Origin: Caryophanales bacterium
GTDB taxonomy: Bacteria; Bacillota; Bacilli; Bacillales; Amphibacillaceae
Length of the DNA: 40,744 nucleotides
Assembly: GCA_029257405.1 (NCBI GenBank)
Contig: JARIBO010000036.1
Coordinates: 1 to 40,744 of the forward strand
Direction: 5' to 3'
Shown here: positions 1 through 8,635 of the stretch, piece after piece
How positions within the stretch are numbered: position 1 is the stretch's first letter
Layout of the letters: each line of letters begins with the position of its first letter
Translations under genes and position numbers: made by a program
Notes under the pieces: model-generated
What the model saw: only the letters and a program-made list of their open reading frames with translations
Told to the model about the DNA's origin: nothing
Databases searched by the model: none

Positions 1-1
1 T

Positions 2-30
2 AAAAAAAAGAAGCTGATAATCAGCTTCTT
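2..30 (-). terminator. Intrinsic terminator after oppF
   Basis: A 10-bp perfect stem (8-17 with 21-30, arms AAGAAGCTGA/TCAGCTTCTT, 3-nt loop) is followed on the minus strand by a T run made by the A tract at 2-9. It lies directly after the oppF stop codon and ends the oppBCDF transcript. Confidence 0.85.
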
Positions 31-1029
31 TTACTCTTTAAATAAATCTTTATAACGATCATCTTGCATGTGACACGCTACAAAGTGACCGGGTTTAGGT
101 TCAAGAAATGCAGGTACTTCTTTGCTACAAATATCCGTTGCAAATGGGCATCTCGTTCTAAATACACAACCACTTGGCGGGTCAATTGGACTTGGTAATT
201 CTCCTTTTACTTCGATCCGTTCACGTGTTCTTTCGAGCTCTGGGTCTGGCACGGGTACTGCACTTAGTAATATTTGCGTATACGGGTGGAGTGGGTCTTC
301 GTAAAGTTCTTCACTCGTTGCAATTTCTGCCATATTTCCTAAATACATTACCCCTACACGGTCACTAATATGACGGACCATTGATAAATCATGTGCGATA
401 AATAAAAATGTTAAATTACGTTCTTTTTGCAAATCCCTCAATAAATTGACTACTTGAGCTTGGATTGACACGTCTAATGCTGAAATCGGTTCGTCAGCCA
501 CAATAAACTCTGGATTAACCGCTAAAGCACGCGCAATTCCGATTCGTTGACGTTGTCCACCACTAAATTCATGTGGATAACGATTTCTATGTTCACGGTT
601 TAATCCAACGATTTCTAATAATTCATTTACGCGATTAACACGTTCGTTAGAATCTTTTACCAGACCATGGATATCAAGGCCTTCTGCAATAATATCAATA
701 ACAGTCATCCGCGGGTTTAATGAAGCATAGGGATCTTGAAAAATCATCTGCATATTTTGATTTAATTCTTTTAAATCTTTTTTAGATTTTTTATCATGTA
801 CACTTTTATTTTTAAAGATAACTTCGCCTTCTGTTGCATTATATAAACCTAAAATAGTTCTACCAGCAGTTGATTTACCACACCCTGACTCACCAACGAG
901 TCCAAATGTTTCGCCTTTGTGGATATCAAAAGTGATGCCATCTACTGCTTTTAAAACAGTTTTTCGATCAATTCTAAAGTGTTTTTTTAAATCTTTAATT
1001 TGTAATATTTTTTCTTTTGAATTTTCCAT
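31..1029 (-). CDS. oppF: Oligopeptide ABC transporter ATP-binding protein OppF
   Basis: Cytoplasmic ATPase that, with OppD, powers peptide import through OppBC. Visible motifs in the 332 residues are Walker A GESGCGKS (46-53), Q-loop FQDP (about 97-100), signature FSGGQRQ (155-161), Walker B FIVADEP (175-181) and switch histidine H213. A C-terminal oligopeptide-transporter extension carries the cysteine cluster CVFRTRC...C (about 285-318) common in OppD/F and DppD/F. The ATG follows the oppD stop codon with no gap and its GGAGGAG ribosome site lies inside the end of oppD, so the two are probably translationally coupled. DppF is the close alternative; the complete oppABCDF set favours Opp. Confidence 0.93.
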   Translation of the reverse strand: MENSKEKILQIKDLKKHFRIDRKTVLKAVDGITFDIHKGETFGLVGESGCGKSTAGRTILGLYNATEGEVIFKNKSVHDKKSKKDLKELNQNMQMIFQDPYASLNPRMTVIDIIAEGLDIHGLVKDSNERVNRVNELLEIVGLNREHRNRYPHEFSGGQRQRIGIARALAVNPEFIVADEPISALDVSIQAQVVNLLRDLQKERNLTFLFIAHDLSMVRHISDRVGVMYLGNMAEIATSEELYEDPLHPYTQILLSAVPVPDPELERTRERIEVKGELPSPIDPPSGCVFRTRCPFATDICSKEVPAFLEPKPGHFVACHMQDDRYKDLFKE

Positions 1030-2049
1030 TTATTTAACTCCTCCCGCAAATATATTTTCTGGAGGTTCTACTTTTGGCGAGCGTTCGTCTAGTAACCAAC
1101 ATGCTGTTTTTTGTGTACTTGATGTCTCAAAATAGTCAGGCATATGTTCATCACAAACTTTCATTGCGTGAGGACAACGCGCTGCGAATGGACACCCTTT
1201 TGGTGGATCTTTTAAATCTGGAGGTGATCCTGGAATTGATTGCAACACACCTTTTGCATCGTTTACTTTAGGCATTGAACCGAGTAATCCCCACGTGTAT
1301 GGGTGTTTAGGTTGATAAAATATTTCGTCAACTGTTCCTGTTTCGACAATTTTTCCACCATACATGACACCAACACGGTCAGCTGCGTTTGCAACGACTC
1401 CTAAATCATGTGTGATTAAAACGATACCTGTTTTTGTTTCTTCTTGAATATCTCTTAATAGCTCTAATATTTGTGCTTGTATTGTTACATCAAGTGCTGT
1501 TGTTGGTTCGTCAGCAATAAGTATTTTGGGATCACAAGATAAAGCAATCGCAATAACAACACGTTGTCTCATTCCACCAGAATATTCGTGCGGATATTGA
1601 TCAATTCTTGTTTCAGGATTTGGAATACCAACCAATCTAAGTAATTCTATCCCTTTTTCTCTTGCTTCTTTTTTAGTCATATTCTGGTGCTTAATTAAAC
1701 CTTCTGTAATTTGACGACCTATTTTCATGGTTGGGTTCAACGACGTCATCGGATCTTGGAAAATCATTCCCATCTCTTGACCGCGAATTTCTTCCATTTC
1801 TTTTTCTGTTTTCTTAACGATATCTTCGCCATTCATAATAATTGAACCTGATTTAAATTCACCAGGTGGCATTGATAATAACCGCATAACAGCTTGAACT
1901 GTCACACTTTTTCCTGATCCAGATTCACCCACTATTGCGAGTGTCTCTCCTTCATGTAATTCAAAATTAACATCACGAACTGCTTGGACTTCCCCACCAA
2001 AAGTACGGAATGATATGGATAAATTCTTTACTTCTAATAATTTTTTCAT
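1030..2049 (-). CDS. oppD: Oligopeptide ABC transporter ATP-binding protein OppD
   Basis: Second ATPase of the oligopeptide importer; it pairs with OppF under the OppBC permeases. The 339 residues show Walker A GESGSGKS (41-48), signature SGGMRQ (157-162), Walker B ILIADEP (176-182), switch H214 and a C-terminal cysteine cluster (C286, C292, C299, C317) that in relatives of this extension can hold an Fe-S cluster. The ribosome site GGAGGGG precedes the ATG at 2049. It sits between oppC (15-nt gap) and oppF (0-nt gap), so all three are one transcription unit. Length is normal for OppD. Confidence 0.93.
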   Translation of the reverse strand: MKKLLEVKNLSISFRTFGGEVQAVRDVNFELHEGETLAIVGESGSGKSVTVQAVMRLLSMPPGEFKSGSIIMNGEDIVKKTEKEMEEIRGQEMGMIFQDPMTSLNPTMKIGRQITEGLIKHQNMTKKEAREKGIELLRLVGIPNPETRIDQYPHEYSGGMRQRVVIAIALSCDPKILIADEPTTALDVTIQAQILELLRDIQEETKTGIVLITHDLGVVANAADRVGVMYGGKIVETGTVDEIFYQPKHPYTWGLLGSMPKVNDAKGVLQSIPGSPPDLKDPPKGCPFAARCPHAMKVCDEHMPDYFETSSTQKTACWLLDERSPKVEPPENIFAGGVK

Positions 2050-2064
2050 GTTTACCCCTCCTAC

Positions 2065-2988
2065 CTAACGACGGTCTCTTGGATCTAATGCATCTCTCAT
2101 TCCATCACCAACAACGTTGAATGCAAGCATAGTTAAACTGATAAAGAATGCAGGGAAAAATAATTGATATGGATAATAACGTAACGATGATAATGCATCA
2201 GAAGTCATTGTCCCCCAACTTGCTTGTGGAGCCGGAACGCCTAGTCCTAAGAAACTTAAGAATGCTTCAGTAAAAATCGCATTTGGAATTGTTAATGTTA
2301 ACGTAACAAGTATTGCTCCAATCGCATTTGGCACTAAATGTTTAGTCATAATTCGAATTGTATTTGCACCAAGTGACTTGGATGCTAAAATAAATTCTTC
2401 TGTTTTTAATTTTAGTACTTCTCCTCTAACAATCCGGGCCATACCTATCCAACCGGTAATTGTCATGGCGATAATTAATGTCCAAATTCCTTGTGGCATA
2501 ACGACCATTAATAAAATAACGACGAGTAAATAAGGAACACCTGATAATATATCAGCAAAACGCATCATGTATTCATCAACTCTTCCACCTAAATAACCAG
2601 CGACTGTACCCCAAATAACACCAATTATTAAATCAATAAAAGCAGCTGTTAAACCAATAAATAACGAGATACGCGCACCGTACCAAGTTCTTGCAAATAA
2701 GTCTCGCCCTAAACTATCTGTTCCAAACCAATGCTCAAAGGAAGGTGATTGGTTAACACTCATTAAATCATTATCCGAATAATTTTGTCCGGAGATTAAC
2801 GTTCCCGTAATCGACATGACTCCTAAAAAGACAATGACAATAATTCCAAAAATTGCTAGTTTATTTTGTTTAAAGCGGCGCCAAGCATCTTTCCAAAATG
2901 ATGTACTTGTTCCTGCTATTTTTTCAAGTTCAGACTCTTCATAATGAATCGGTTCAAAATCGGTCTCTTTAATTTGTGAATGCGACAT
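2065..2988 (-). CDS. oppC: Oligopeptide ABC transporter permease OppC
   Basis: Inner-membrane permease that forms the peptide channel with OppB. The 307 residues begin with a cytoplasmic N-terminal tail, then a first membrane segment (about 45-65), a large loop with the family hallmark FGTDSLGRDLFAR, and five more membrane segments. The EAA loop that docks the ATPases is seen as EEFILASKSLGANTIRIM followed by HLVPNA. A strong AAGGAGG site precedes the ATG. The gene lies 2 nt after oppB and 15 nt before oppD. Confidence 0.93.
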   Translation of the reverse strand: MSHSQIKETDFEPIHYEESELEKIAGTSTSFWKDAWRRFKQNKLAIFGIIVIVFLGVMSITGTLISGQNYSDNDLMSVNQSPSFEHWFGTDSLGRDLFARTWYGARISLFIGLTAAFIDLIIGVIWGTVAGYLGGRVDEYMMRFADILSGVPYLLVVILLMVVMPQGIWTLIIAMTITGWIGMARIVRGEVLKLKTEEFILASKSLGANTIRIMTKHLVPNAIGAILVTLTLTIPNAIFTEAFLSFLGLGVPAPQASWGTMTSDALSSLRYYPYQLFFPAFFISLTMLAFNVVGDGMRDALDPRDRR

Positions 2989-2990
2989 GA

Positions 2991-3923
2991 TTAATCCTCC
3001 TTATTTCCAGTAATTTTTATACGAGGATCGATTAGTCCGTAAATAATATCAACAATCAAAATAGAAACTAATAATAGTACACTAAAGAATACTGTTGTAC
3101 CCATAATTACGGTATAATCTCGGTTTGTAATACTTTCAACAAATTCATTTCCTAAACCTGGTATCGCAAATATCCGCTCAATAATAAAACTACCGGTTAG
3201 AATAGAAATAACGAGTGGTCCTATGTATGATATAACTGGTAAAATGGCATTTCTAATTCCGTGACGATAAATTGTCACGCGTCCACTTAATCCTTTTGCT
3301 TTTGCCGTTTTAATATAATCTGAATTGAGTACTTCCAACATACTTGAACGCATTAAACGCGCAATAAAGGCAAGTGGTGTTGTTGCAAGTGCAATCGCTG
3401 GTAAAACACTATGTGCAAATGTATCAAATTTAGCAACTGGTAATATTTGCAGTTTGAACGCAAAAATATACTGTAAAAACGTTGCTAAAATAAAGCTTGG
3501 CACTGAAATTCCGAGCACTGCAAAGATCATGGCGGCGTAATCCCCAAATTTATTATGGTATAAAGCAGCAAAAACTCCTAAAAGCACTCCGATTGAAAGA
3601 GCTAAGAATATTGCTTCTAACCCTAATATTAATGAATAAGGAAAACTTCGATTAATGATATCATTCACGCTTTGTCCTTTTTGTTTAAATGAAGGACCAA
3701 AATCCCATTTAGCTATATTTCCCAAATAATCTGTATACTGGAAAAATAATGGTTTATCTAAACCATATGCTTCATTTAATTGCTCTTCTATTTTTGGCGG
3801 TACTTTTCTTTCAGATGTAAATGGTCCACCAGGTGCAGCTTGCATAAGGAAAAAAGTGATTGTTACAATAAAAAATAGAGAAACCAGAATATAGACAAAT
3901 CTTTTTAAAATATATTGAAACAT
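2991..3923 (-). CDS. oppB: Oligopeptide ABC transporter permease OppB
   Basis: Membrane permease partner of OppC. I start it at the internal ATG ([12 protein letters not shown], 310 residues), because GGAGGTG at 3931-3937 stands 7 nt upstream and the family starts just this way; a longer reading from 3965 would add 14 unlikely residues. TM1 follows at once (about 8-30), then the periplasmic loop with the family motif APGGPF, then five membrane segments with the EAA loop [15 protein letters not shown]. It is the first gene after the oppA terminator, so expression depends on read-through or a promoter in 3924-4049. Confidence 0.92.
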   Translation of the reverse strand: MFQYILKRFVYILVSLFFIVTITFFLMQAAPGGPFTSERKVPPKIEEQLNEAYGLDKPLFFQYTDYLGNIAKWDFGPSFKQKGQSVNDIINRSFPYSLILGLEAIFLALSIGVLLGVFAALYHNKFGDYAAMIFAVLGISVPSFILATFLQYIFAFKLQILPVAKFDTFAHSVLPAIALATTPLAFIARLMRSSMLEVLNSDYIKTAKAKGLSGRVTIYRHGIRNAILPVISYIGPLVISILTGSFIIERIFAIPGLGNEFVESITNRDYTVIMGTTVFFSVLLLVSILIVDIIYGLIDPRIKITGNKED

Positions 3924-3990
3924 TCGTTTGCACCTCCAAATAATAACAGCTTTTAAATATTTCATCTTGCAAAGTGGAGTTCGTTTTATT

Positions 3991-4027
3991 AAAAAAATAA
4001 GGAGTGACCAAAGATCACCCCTTATTT
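3991..4027 (-). terminator. Terminator/attenuator between oppA and oppB
   Basis: A 13-bp stem (3995-4007 with 4015-4027, one mismatch, 7-nt loop) is followed on the minus strand by seven T residues. It sits 22 nt after the oppA stop and about 70 nt before oppB. The likely role is to lower transcription of oppBCDF relative to oppA, which fits the usual excess of binding protein over membrane complex. Confidence 0.8.
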
Positions 4028-4049
4028 AGAGAATAACGCTTATTAGCAA

Positions 4050-5687
4050 TTACTCTTCAGTAATATATCCCCATTTGTACTGGATATTACCAATTGGTGA
4101 AACTGTTATATCTTTTACATTAGTTTGATGTGCATAAAGATTTGTATAGAAATAAATTGGATTAATTACCATTTCATCCATAAATATTTCTTCTGCTTCT
4201 CTTAATATCTCACGACGCTTATCTGTATCAAGTTCTGTACGCGATTCTTTGATTAGCTTTTTATACTCATCGTCTTCCCAGTTCGTATAGTTGTTTCCTC
4301 CAACTGATTCAAATATTTCTAAGAAGTTAATTGCATCGTTAAAGTCTGCAATCCAACCCATACGACCTACTTGATAATCTCCCTCACCCATTGAGTCAAG
4401 GAATACTGCCCACTCTTCGTTACTTAATTCTACGTCAACTTCTAGATTGTTTTTCCACATTTCTTGAACCGCTTGTGCAATTGCTGCGTGTCCTTCATCT
4501 GTGTTATAAGAAAGGCTAACAGTTGGTAACTTGTCTAGACCCATCTCTTCTAATCCTTTTTCTAAATATTCTTTTGCTTTTTCGATATCGTTATCTTTAA
4601 AGTATCCTTCTTCGTTTTCTTCAAACATTGAAGGTGGTACAAGTGCCATTGCTGGTTTTTGTTCACCTTGTGTAACGTTATCTACAATACTTTGACGATC
4701 CATTGCTAAAGCAAATGCTTTACGAATATTTTCGTTATTGAAAGGTTCTTCTTCATGGTTAAATGAATAATAATATAATCCTGCACGGTCAGATATTTCT
4801 AACTCATCATTTTCTTTCATTGACTGAATTGCTGCAAGCGGAACTGAATCTGTAGGATCTCCTACCCAGTCTAGATCTCCATTTTGGAACAATTGTAAAG
4901 CTGTTGCTTCTTCTTCTATCATACTCATGTTAATTGTTTCTAATTTAACAGTTTCTGCGTCCCAATAATCTTCGTTCTTTTCAAGTGTAATACTGTCTTT
5001 ATGAGCCCAGTCCACTAGTTCAAATGGTCCGTTTGATACATAATCTTCTCCTGCTTCAAGCGACCATTCTTCGTTTGCTGTTGCTACTTTTTCATTTATT
5101 GGATAATAAGTATAAAATGCTGTTAACTCTAAGAAGTATTCTGTTGGTTGCTCTAATTCAACAACTAATGTTTGGTCATCTTCGACTGTAATTCCTACAT
5201 CATCTAATGAACCATCATTTTCTTTTGCATCTTCAGCACCTTTAATTGGATAAAGCTGATATGCGTAATCTGCATTTGGATTTTCTGGATTTAATACCCA
5301 TTTCCAAGCAAATTCAAAGTCTTTTGCAGTTACTGGATCACCATTTGTCCATGTTGCGTCTTCACGTATTTTAAATGTATATGTTTTTTCATCATCTGAG
5401 ACTTCCCAGCTTTCTGCCATACCTTCCTCAATTTCACTATCTTGATTAACTCTTGTTAATCCTTCAAACACTTGGTCTAATACAGCTCCTGAAGTTGTAT
5501 CCGTTGACATTCCTGGGTGTAATGAAGGTGGTTCTGATTTAATGTTTACGTCAAGGACTTGTTCTTCAGCTAGTGTTTCTTCACCAGTTGATTCTTTCTT
5601 TGCACCGTCGTCCCCGCCGCCACAAGCTGCAAGCAAAATACTCATTGCAAAAACGAGCGTGAGGATTGACCATTTCTTTAAATTCAT
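4050..5687 (-). CDS. oppA: Oligopeptide-binding lipoprotein OppA
   Basis: Extracellular lipid-anchored substrate-binding protein (family 5) that captures peptides for OppBCDF. The start is the ATG at 5687 because GGGAGGT stands about 8 nt upstream and translation gives a clean signal peptide MNLKKWSILTLV...LLAACGGG with lipobox cysteine C22; the frame is open 28 codons further but without a ribosome site. The 545 residues include typical SBP-5 segments such as SWEVSDDEKTYTFKIRE, WTNGDPVTAKDF and SNGPFELVDW. Mature protein is acidic, as is common for such lipoproteins. It is the first gene of the opp cluster and has its own promoter and terminator. Confidence 0.94.
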   Translation of the reverse strand: MNLKKWSILTLVFAMSILLAACGGGDDGAKKESTGEETLAEEQVLDVNIKSEPPSLHPGMSTDTTSGAVLDQVFEGLTRVNQDSEIEEGMAESWEVSDDEKTYTFKIREDATWTNGDPVTAKDFEFAWKWVLNPENPNADYAYQLYPIKGAEDAKENDGSLDDVGITVEDDQTLVVELEQPTEYFLELTAFYTYYPINEKVATANEEWSLEAGEDYVSNGPFELVDWAHKDSITLEKNEDYWDAETVKLETINMSMIEEEATALQLFQNGDLDWVGDPTDSVPLAAIQSMKENDELEISDRAGLYYYSFNHEEEPFNNENIRKAFALAMDRQSIVDNVTQGEQKPAMALVPPSMFEENEEGYFKDNDIEKAKEYLEKGLEEMGLDKLPTVSLSYNTDEGHAAIAQAVQEMWKNNLEVDVELSNEEWAVFLDSMGEGDYQVGRMGWIADFNDAINFLEIFESVGGNNYTNWEDDEYKKLIKESRTELDTDKRREILREAEEIFMDEMVINPIYFYTNLYAHQTNVKDITVSPIGNIQYKWGYITEE

Positions 5688-5741
5688 AATATGTAACCTC
5701 CCTTTATATTTTGCAAACATACTTTCGTAGCCTGCGTATCT

Positions 5742-5771
5742 ATTATACATTTTTTTATTATACTTTTCCAA
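5742..5771 (-). promoter_or_regulatory. Sigma-A-type promoter of oppA
   Basis: On the minus strand TTGGAA (5771-5766) and a perfect TATAAT (5747-5742) are separated by 18 nt. Transcription would start near 5735, leaving a 5' leader of about 50 nt before the oppA ATG. Confidence 0.6.
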
Positions 5772-5799
5772 CTTTTCTGTTAACTTTCGTTGATTTCAT

Positions 5800-5814
5800 A
5801 ACCTTCTGAATATT
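5800..5814. promoter_or_regulatory. CodY-like box upstream of oppA (weak)
   Basis: AACCTTCTGAATATT matches 12 of 15 positions of the CodY consensus AATTTTCWGAAAATT. It lies about 30 nt upstream of the proposed oppA -35 element. opp operons are CodY targets in several Firmicutes, so nutrient control is plausible, but such AT-rich 15-mers also arise by chance. Confidence 0.3.
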
Positions 5815-5975
5815 CATTTATTAGAAAGCTTGTTAGATCAGTAAAGCGTTTTCTTATAAAGAAGGTGATTTTTCTTTTTTAATTGGTTTATCTAATTATA
5901 GCTATTAATTGATTTTAATTCCATGTAAAATAGAAGTAAGAGAAAGATTGTTTAATTGTGGGAGGAGGAGTACAC

Positions 5976-6863
5976 ATGATTGACATTCAAAATCTAACGC
6001 AAGAATTCTCAAATGGACGAGGAATTTTCGATGTTTCTTTTCAAGTTAATAAAGGAGAAGTTTTTGGATTTTTAGGTCCTAATGGGAGTGGTAAAACGAC
6101 CACCCTTCGCCATTTAATGGGTTATATGAAGCCTGGTAAAGGGGTCACAAAAATTAATAAACTAGACGCATGGACATACCAAGCTTTAATTCGGAAAGAT
6201 ATTGGGTATTTGCCAGGCGAAATTGCTTTTTTAGATGGCCTAACGGGTAATGATTTTTTAAAAATGATGGTCGGTATGCAAGGTATTGATTTACCTGAGC
6301 GTCGTTCTAAACTTATTCGTTTATTACAACTAGATCCGAGTATTCAGATTCGTAAAATGTCGAAAGGAACGAAACAAAAAGTGGGCATTGTTGCGACATT
6401 CATGCATGATCCACCCATTTATATACTCGATGAACCAACATCTGGACTGGACCCGCTTATGCAAAAACTTTTTATTGATCTTGTACTTGAAGAAAAAACA
6501 AAAGGAAAAACATTTTTAATCTCGTCTCATAGCTTAGCAGAAATTGAACGAACATGCGATCGTGTTGCAATAATTAGAGATGGTAAAATCGTGACGGTAA
6601 AAGATATTCATGAACTTCACGCACTGCAACGAAAAGCGTTTAATATAACGCTTGCTAACAGTGATGATGTGGAAGCACTTTTACTTTCTGAATTAAACCC
6701 AGAAAAAATTGATGACTTTATCGTTCGAATCGAAATTCAAGGCAATTATGATGCTTTTTTCACCATTTTATCAAAGTACCACGTTAAAAACGTGAGTGCT
6801 GATGAGCAAAATCTAGAACAAATTTTCATGGATTATTATAGCCGAGAGGATGTGGAATTATGA
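5976..6863 (+). CDS. ABC exporter ATP-binding protein (multidrug/ABC-2 type)
   Basis: Cytoplasmic ATPase of a two-gene exporter. I start at ATG 5976 because GGAGGAGG (5961-5968) is 7 nt upstream; a GTG 18 nt earlier lies inside the ribosome site region. In 295 residues: Walker A GPNGSGKT (34-41), a degenerate signature MSKGTKQK in place of LSGGQ (about 128-135), Walker B IYILDEP (148-154), D-loop SGLD and an H-loop SSHS (about 180). The C-terminal 80 residues are a small extra domain as in Ccm/Nod-type ABC-2 ATPases. The stop overlaps the next gene (ATGA), so ATPase and permease are coupled. Substrate unknown. Confidence 0.88.
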   Translation: MIDIQNLTQEFSNGRGIFDVSFQVNKGEVFGFLGPNGSGKTTTLRHLMGYMKPGKGVTKINKLDAWTYQALIRKDIGYLPGEIAFLDGLTGNDFLKMMVGMQGIDLPERRSKLIRLLQLDPSIQIRKMSKGTKQKVGIVATFMHDPPIYILDEPTSGLDPLMQKLFIDLVLEEKTKGKTFLISSHSLAEIERTCDRVAIIRDGKIVTVKDIHELHALQRKAFNITLANSDDVEALLLSELNPEKIDDFIVRIEIQGNYDAFFTILSKYHVKNVSADEQNLEQIFMDYYSREDVEL

Positions 6864-7669
6864 GCATTTCACTCTATAAACAAATGATGAAAACGAATAT
6901 GAAGACATTTCTTGGCTTTGGAATTGGTTCTGCTATTTATGTTTCACTTATGACTTCACTTTTTCCAATGTTAGAAGATAACATAAAAGAGATTGATGAA
7001 ATGATTGCTATTTTTCCTGATGCATTACTACGAGCTCTTGGACTTGAATCAATGGGGACTTATGGGCAGTATATTGCTGCAGAATATTATGGATTGTTTT
7101 ACCTCTTTATTCTTGGTGTCTTTACTGTAATGATTTCCATCCATTTAATTGCTCGTCTTGTTGATCAAGGATCGATGGCTTACTTATTATCTACTCGTGT
7201 TTCACGTTCAAAAATTGTGAGAACACAAATACTTGTTTTAGTTAGTGGTCTTTTCATGATTCATTTATTAACTTTTATAGCAGGCTTTATAGCTGCTGAA
7301 TTCGTGATTGATACAGATAGCTCTATTGCGTTTGGTGAATTCTTTCAAATAAACTTTGTTGGTTTTCTCTTATTTTACGCAATAGGTGGTTATTCACTAC
7401 TTATTTCTGCATTATTTGATGACGAAAAAAATGCTTTTGCTTTAGCAGGTGGAATTACTTTTATCTTTTACGGAATTGACATGGTTGGCAAAATTGTCCC
7501 CGACATTGATTGGGTACGTAACCTTAGTTTATTTTCACTTTATGAACCTGGTAAAATTGCGAGTGGTGACGCTAATTTATGGCTTTCTTCGCTTGTATTT
7601 CTTGGCATTGGTATCATTGGGTATACAGTTGCGATTTTTATGTTTAGAAAGCGTAACTTGCCACTTTAA
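6860..7669 (+). CDS. ABC-2 type exporter permease
   Basis: Membrane partner of the preceding ATPase; their reading frames overlap by 4 nt. The 269 residues show about six membrane segments: one near 15-37, two around 75-105, then the pair LVLVSGLFMIHLLTFIAGFI and NFVGFLLFYAIGGYSLLI, and a C-terminal GIGIIGYTVAIFMF. The layout is that of ABC-2 permeases of drug, antibiotic or lipid exporters. No peptidase or substrate-binding gene is adjacent, so the substrate cannot be deduced. Confidence 0.82.
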   Translation: MSISLYKQMMKTNMKTFLGFGIGSAIYVSLMTSLFPMLEDNIKEIDEMIAIFPDALLRALGLESMGTYGQYIAAEYYGLFYLFILGVFTVMISIHLIARLVDQGSMAYLLSTRVSRSKIVRTQILVLVSGLFMIHLLTFIAGFIAAEFVIDTDSSIAFGEFFQINFVGFLLFYAIGGYSLLISALFDDEKNAFALAGGITFIFYGIDMVGKIVPDIDWVRNLSLFSLYEPGKIASGDANLWLSSLVFLGIGIIGYTVAIFMFRKRNLPL

Positions 7670-7689
7670 TTTCAGTTAAAATGCTAAAA

Positions 7690-7718
7690 AAACCACCTTT
7701 TATTTTAAAAAGGTGGTT
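7690..7718. terminator. Bidirectional terminator between exporter and Cys-rich gene
   Basis: A 12-bp perfect stem (7690-7701 AAACCACCTTTT with 7707-7718) has a 5-nt loop and A/T tracts on both sides. It serves the plus-strand exporter and the convergent minus-strand gene that ends at 7726. Confidence 0.85.
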
Positions 7719-7725
7719 TAATGTT

Positions 7726-8403
7726 TTAAATCGTCCATACATCGCGAACAATCGCGATAAGTTTTAAATACTCACTTTCGTTTCTTCTATATACTAAATA
7801 AAGACTTGACCAGTCCATTTCGCTGTTTTCTGCAGTCCCCGCACTATAGAATTCAATGAACTCTGCATCTGGATATTTATCTCTAATATTGTTTATCATA
7901 CTTCCTCGTTCCCCGATTTCATTTTCGGTTACTTCATCGGGATTTTGATAGCGCGGCATATCAAGAAACTCTGCAAAATACTCACTTGGCGTAAGCTCGA
8001 TTGACTCTCCTGAACCGTCCCTAGTTCCCCAAATATAATTCTGGTTTGAATCTAAGAGATTAGCCACTTCACTTTTAGGGATTACAACTGCATCATCAGC
8101 TACATAAACATACGGCGAAAACAACAGTCCCGCTTCTGGATCAACATAATTTTTCACAGTTTGCATATCTTTTCTATCAAGTGCGTCAATCAAACAGTCT
8201 GATAACTTTCTTAAACTAAGTGGTTTGCCTGTATCTCCTTCACACTTTTTGCATTTACAACATTTATTACATTTACTGCATTTACTGCATTTCATACATC
8301 TACACCATTTACCACAGTGACTACACTTACAGTATTTATTACAGGTAAGAATGAATAATAGGATAGTGATTAAAAGTGTTATTGTTCCCCATAACCTTCT
8401 CAT
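7726..8403 (-). CDS. Exported protein with 13-cysteine cluster and conserved C-terminal domain
   Basis: Function unknown. The 225 residues have three parts. Residues 1-20 are a hydrophobic signal or anchor segment. Residues 21-54 hold 13 cysteines (21, 25, 27, 30, 34, 36, 39, 42, 45, 48, 49, 51, 54) spaced mostly as Cys-X-Cys and Cys-X-X-Cys with lysines, for example CSKCSKCNKCCKCKKC. Residues 60-225 are a soluble domain with motifs LIDALDRKDMQTVKNYV, GLLFSPYVYV, WGTRDGSGE and the ending IVRDVWTI, resembling a secreted Firmicute domain I recall without a settled function. The cluster could bind metal ions or be disulfide-bonded outside the cell. C21 is at best a poor lipobox. AAAGGAG precedes the ATG. 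Metal binding is inference only. Confidence 0.8.
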   Translation of the reverse strand: MRRLWGTITLLITILLFILTCNKYCKCSHCGKWCRCMKCSKCSKCNKCCKCKKCEGDTGKPLSLRKLSDCLIDALDRKDMQTVKNYVDPEAGLLFSPYVYVADDAVVIPKSEVANLLDSNQNYIWGTRDGSGESIELTPSEYFAEFLDMPRYQNPDEVTENEIGERGSMINNIRDKYPDAEFIEFYSAGTAENSEMDWSSLYLVYRRNESEYLKLIAIVRDVWTI

Positions 8404-8593
8404 TAGACCACTCCTTTATATTTTATTCTTAACTCTTTTGATAAAAATAGACACATCACAATATACTCAAAGTCTGTAACTAATTAAAGTTATGTCGAGT
8501 GCATTAGATATGTCTTAGATTAATTTTATCATAAGAAAAATTGAATTCATAGATGATTTTTTAAAAAGTCAACTTATCTTTATAATTAAATAT

Positions 8594-8622
8594 AAAAAAC
8601 CACTCTTTTTATAAGAGTGGTT
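8594..8622 (-). terminator. Terminator after MDR oxidoreductase
   Basis: A 10-bp perfect stem (8598-8607 AACCACTCTT with 8613-8622) has a 5-nt loop and is followed on the minus strand by a T run from the A tract at 8594-8599. It lies 14 nt after the stop of the gene ending at 8636. Confidence 0.85.
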
Positions 8623-8635
8623 AAACCAAGTTACT

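Noticed and set aside
5740-5771. Longer N-terminus for OppA from 5771
   Set aside because: It would place 28 residues before the signal peptide and overlaps the proposed promoter; the ATG at 5687 has the ribosome site.
8226-8344. Short repeats in the Cys-cluster gene considered as a non-coding satellite
   Set aside because: They are fully in frame, preceded by a good ribosome site and signal segment, and followed by a conserved domain.
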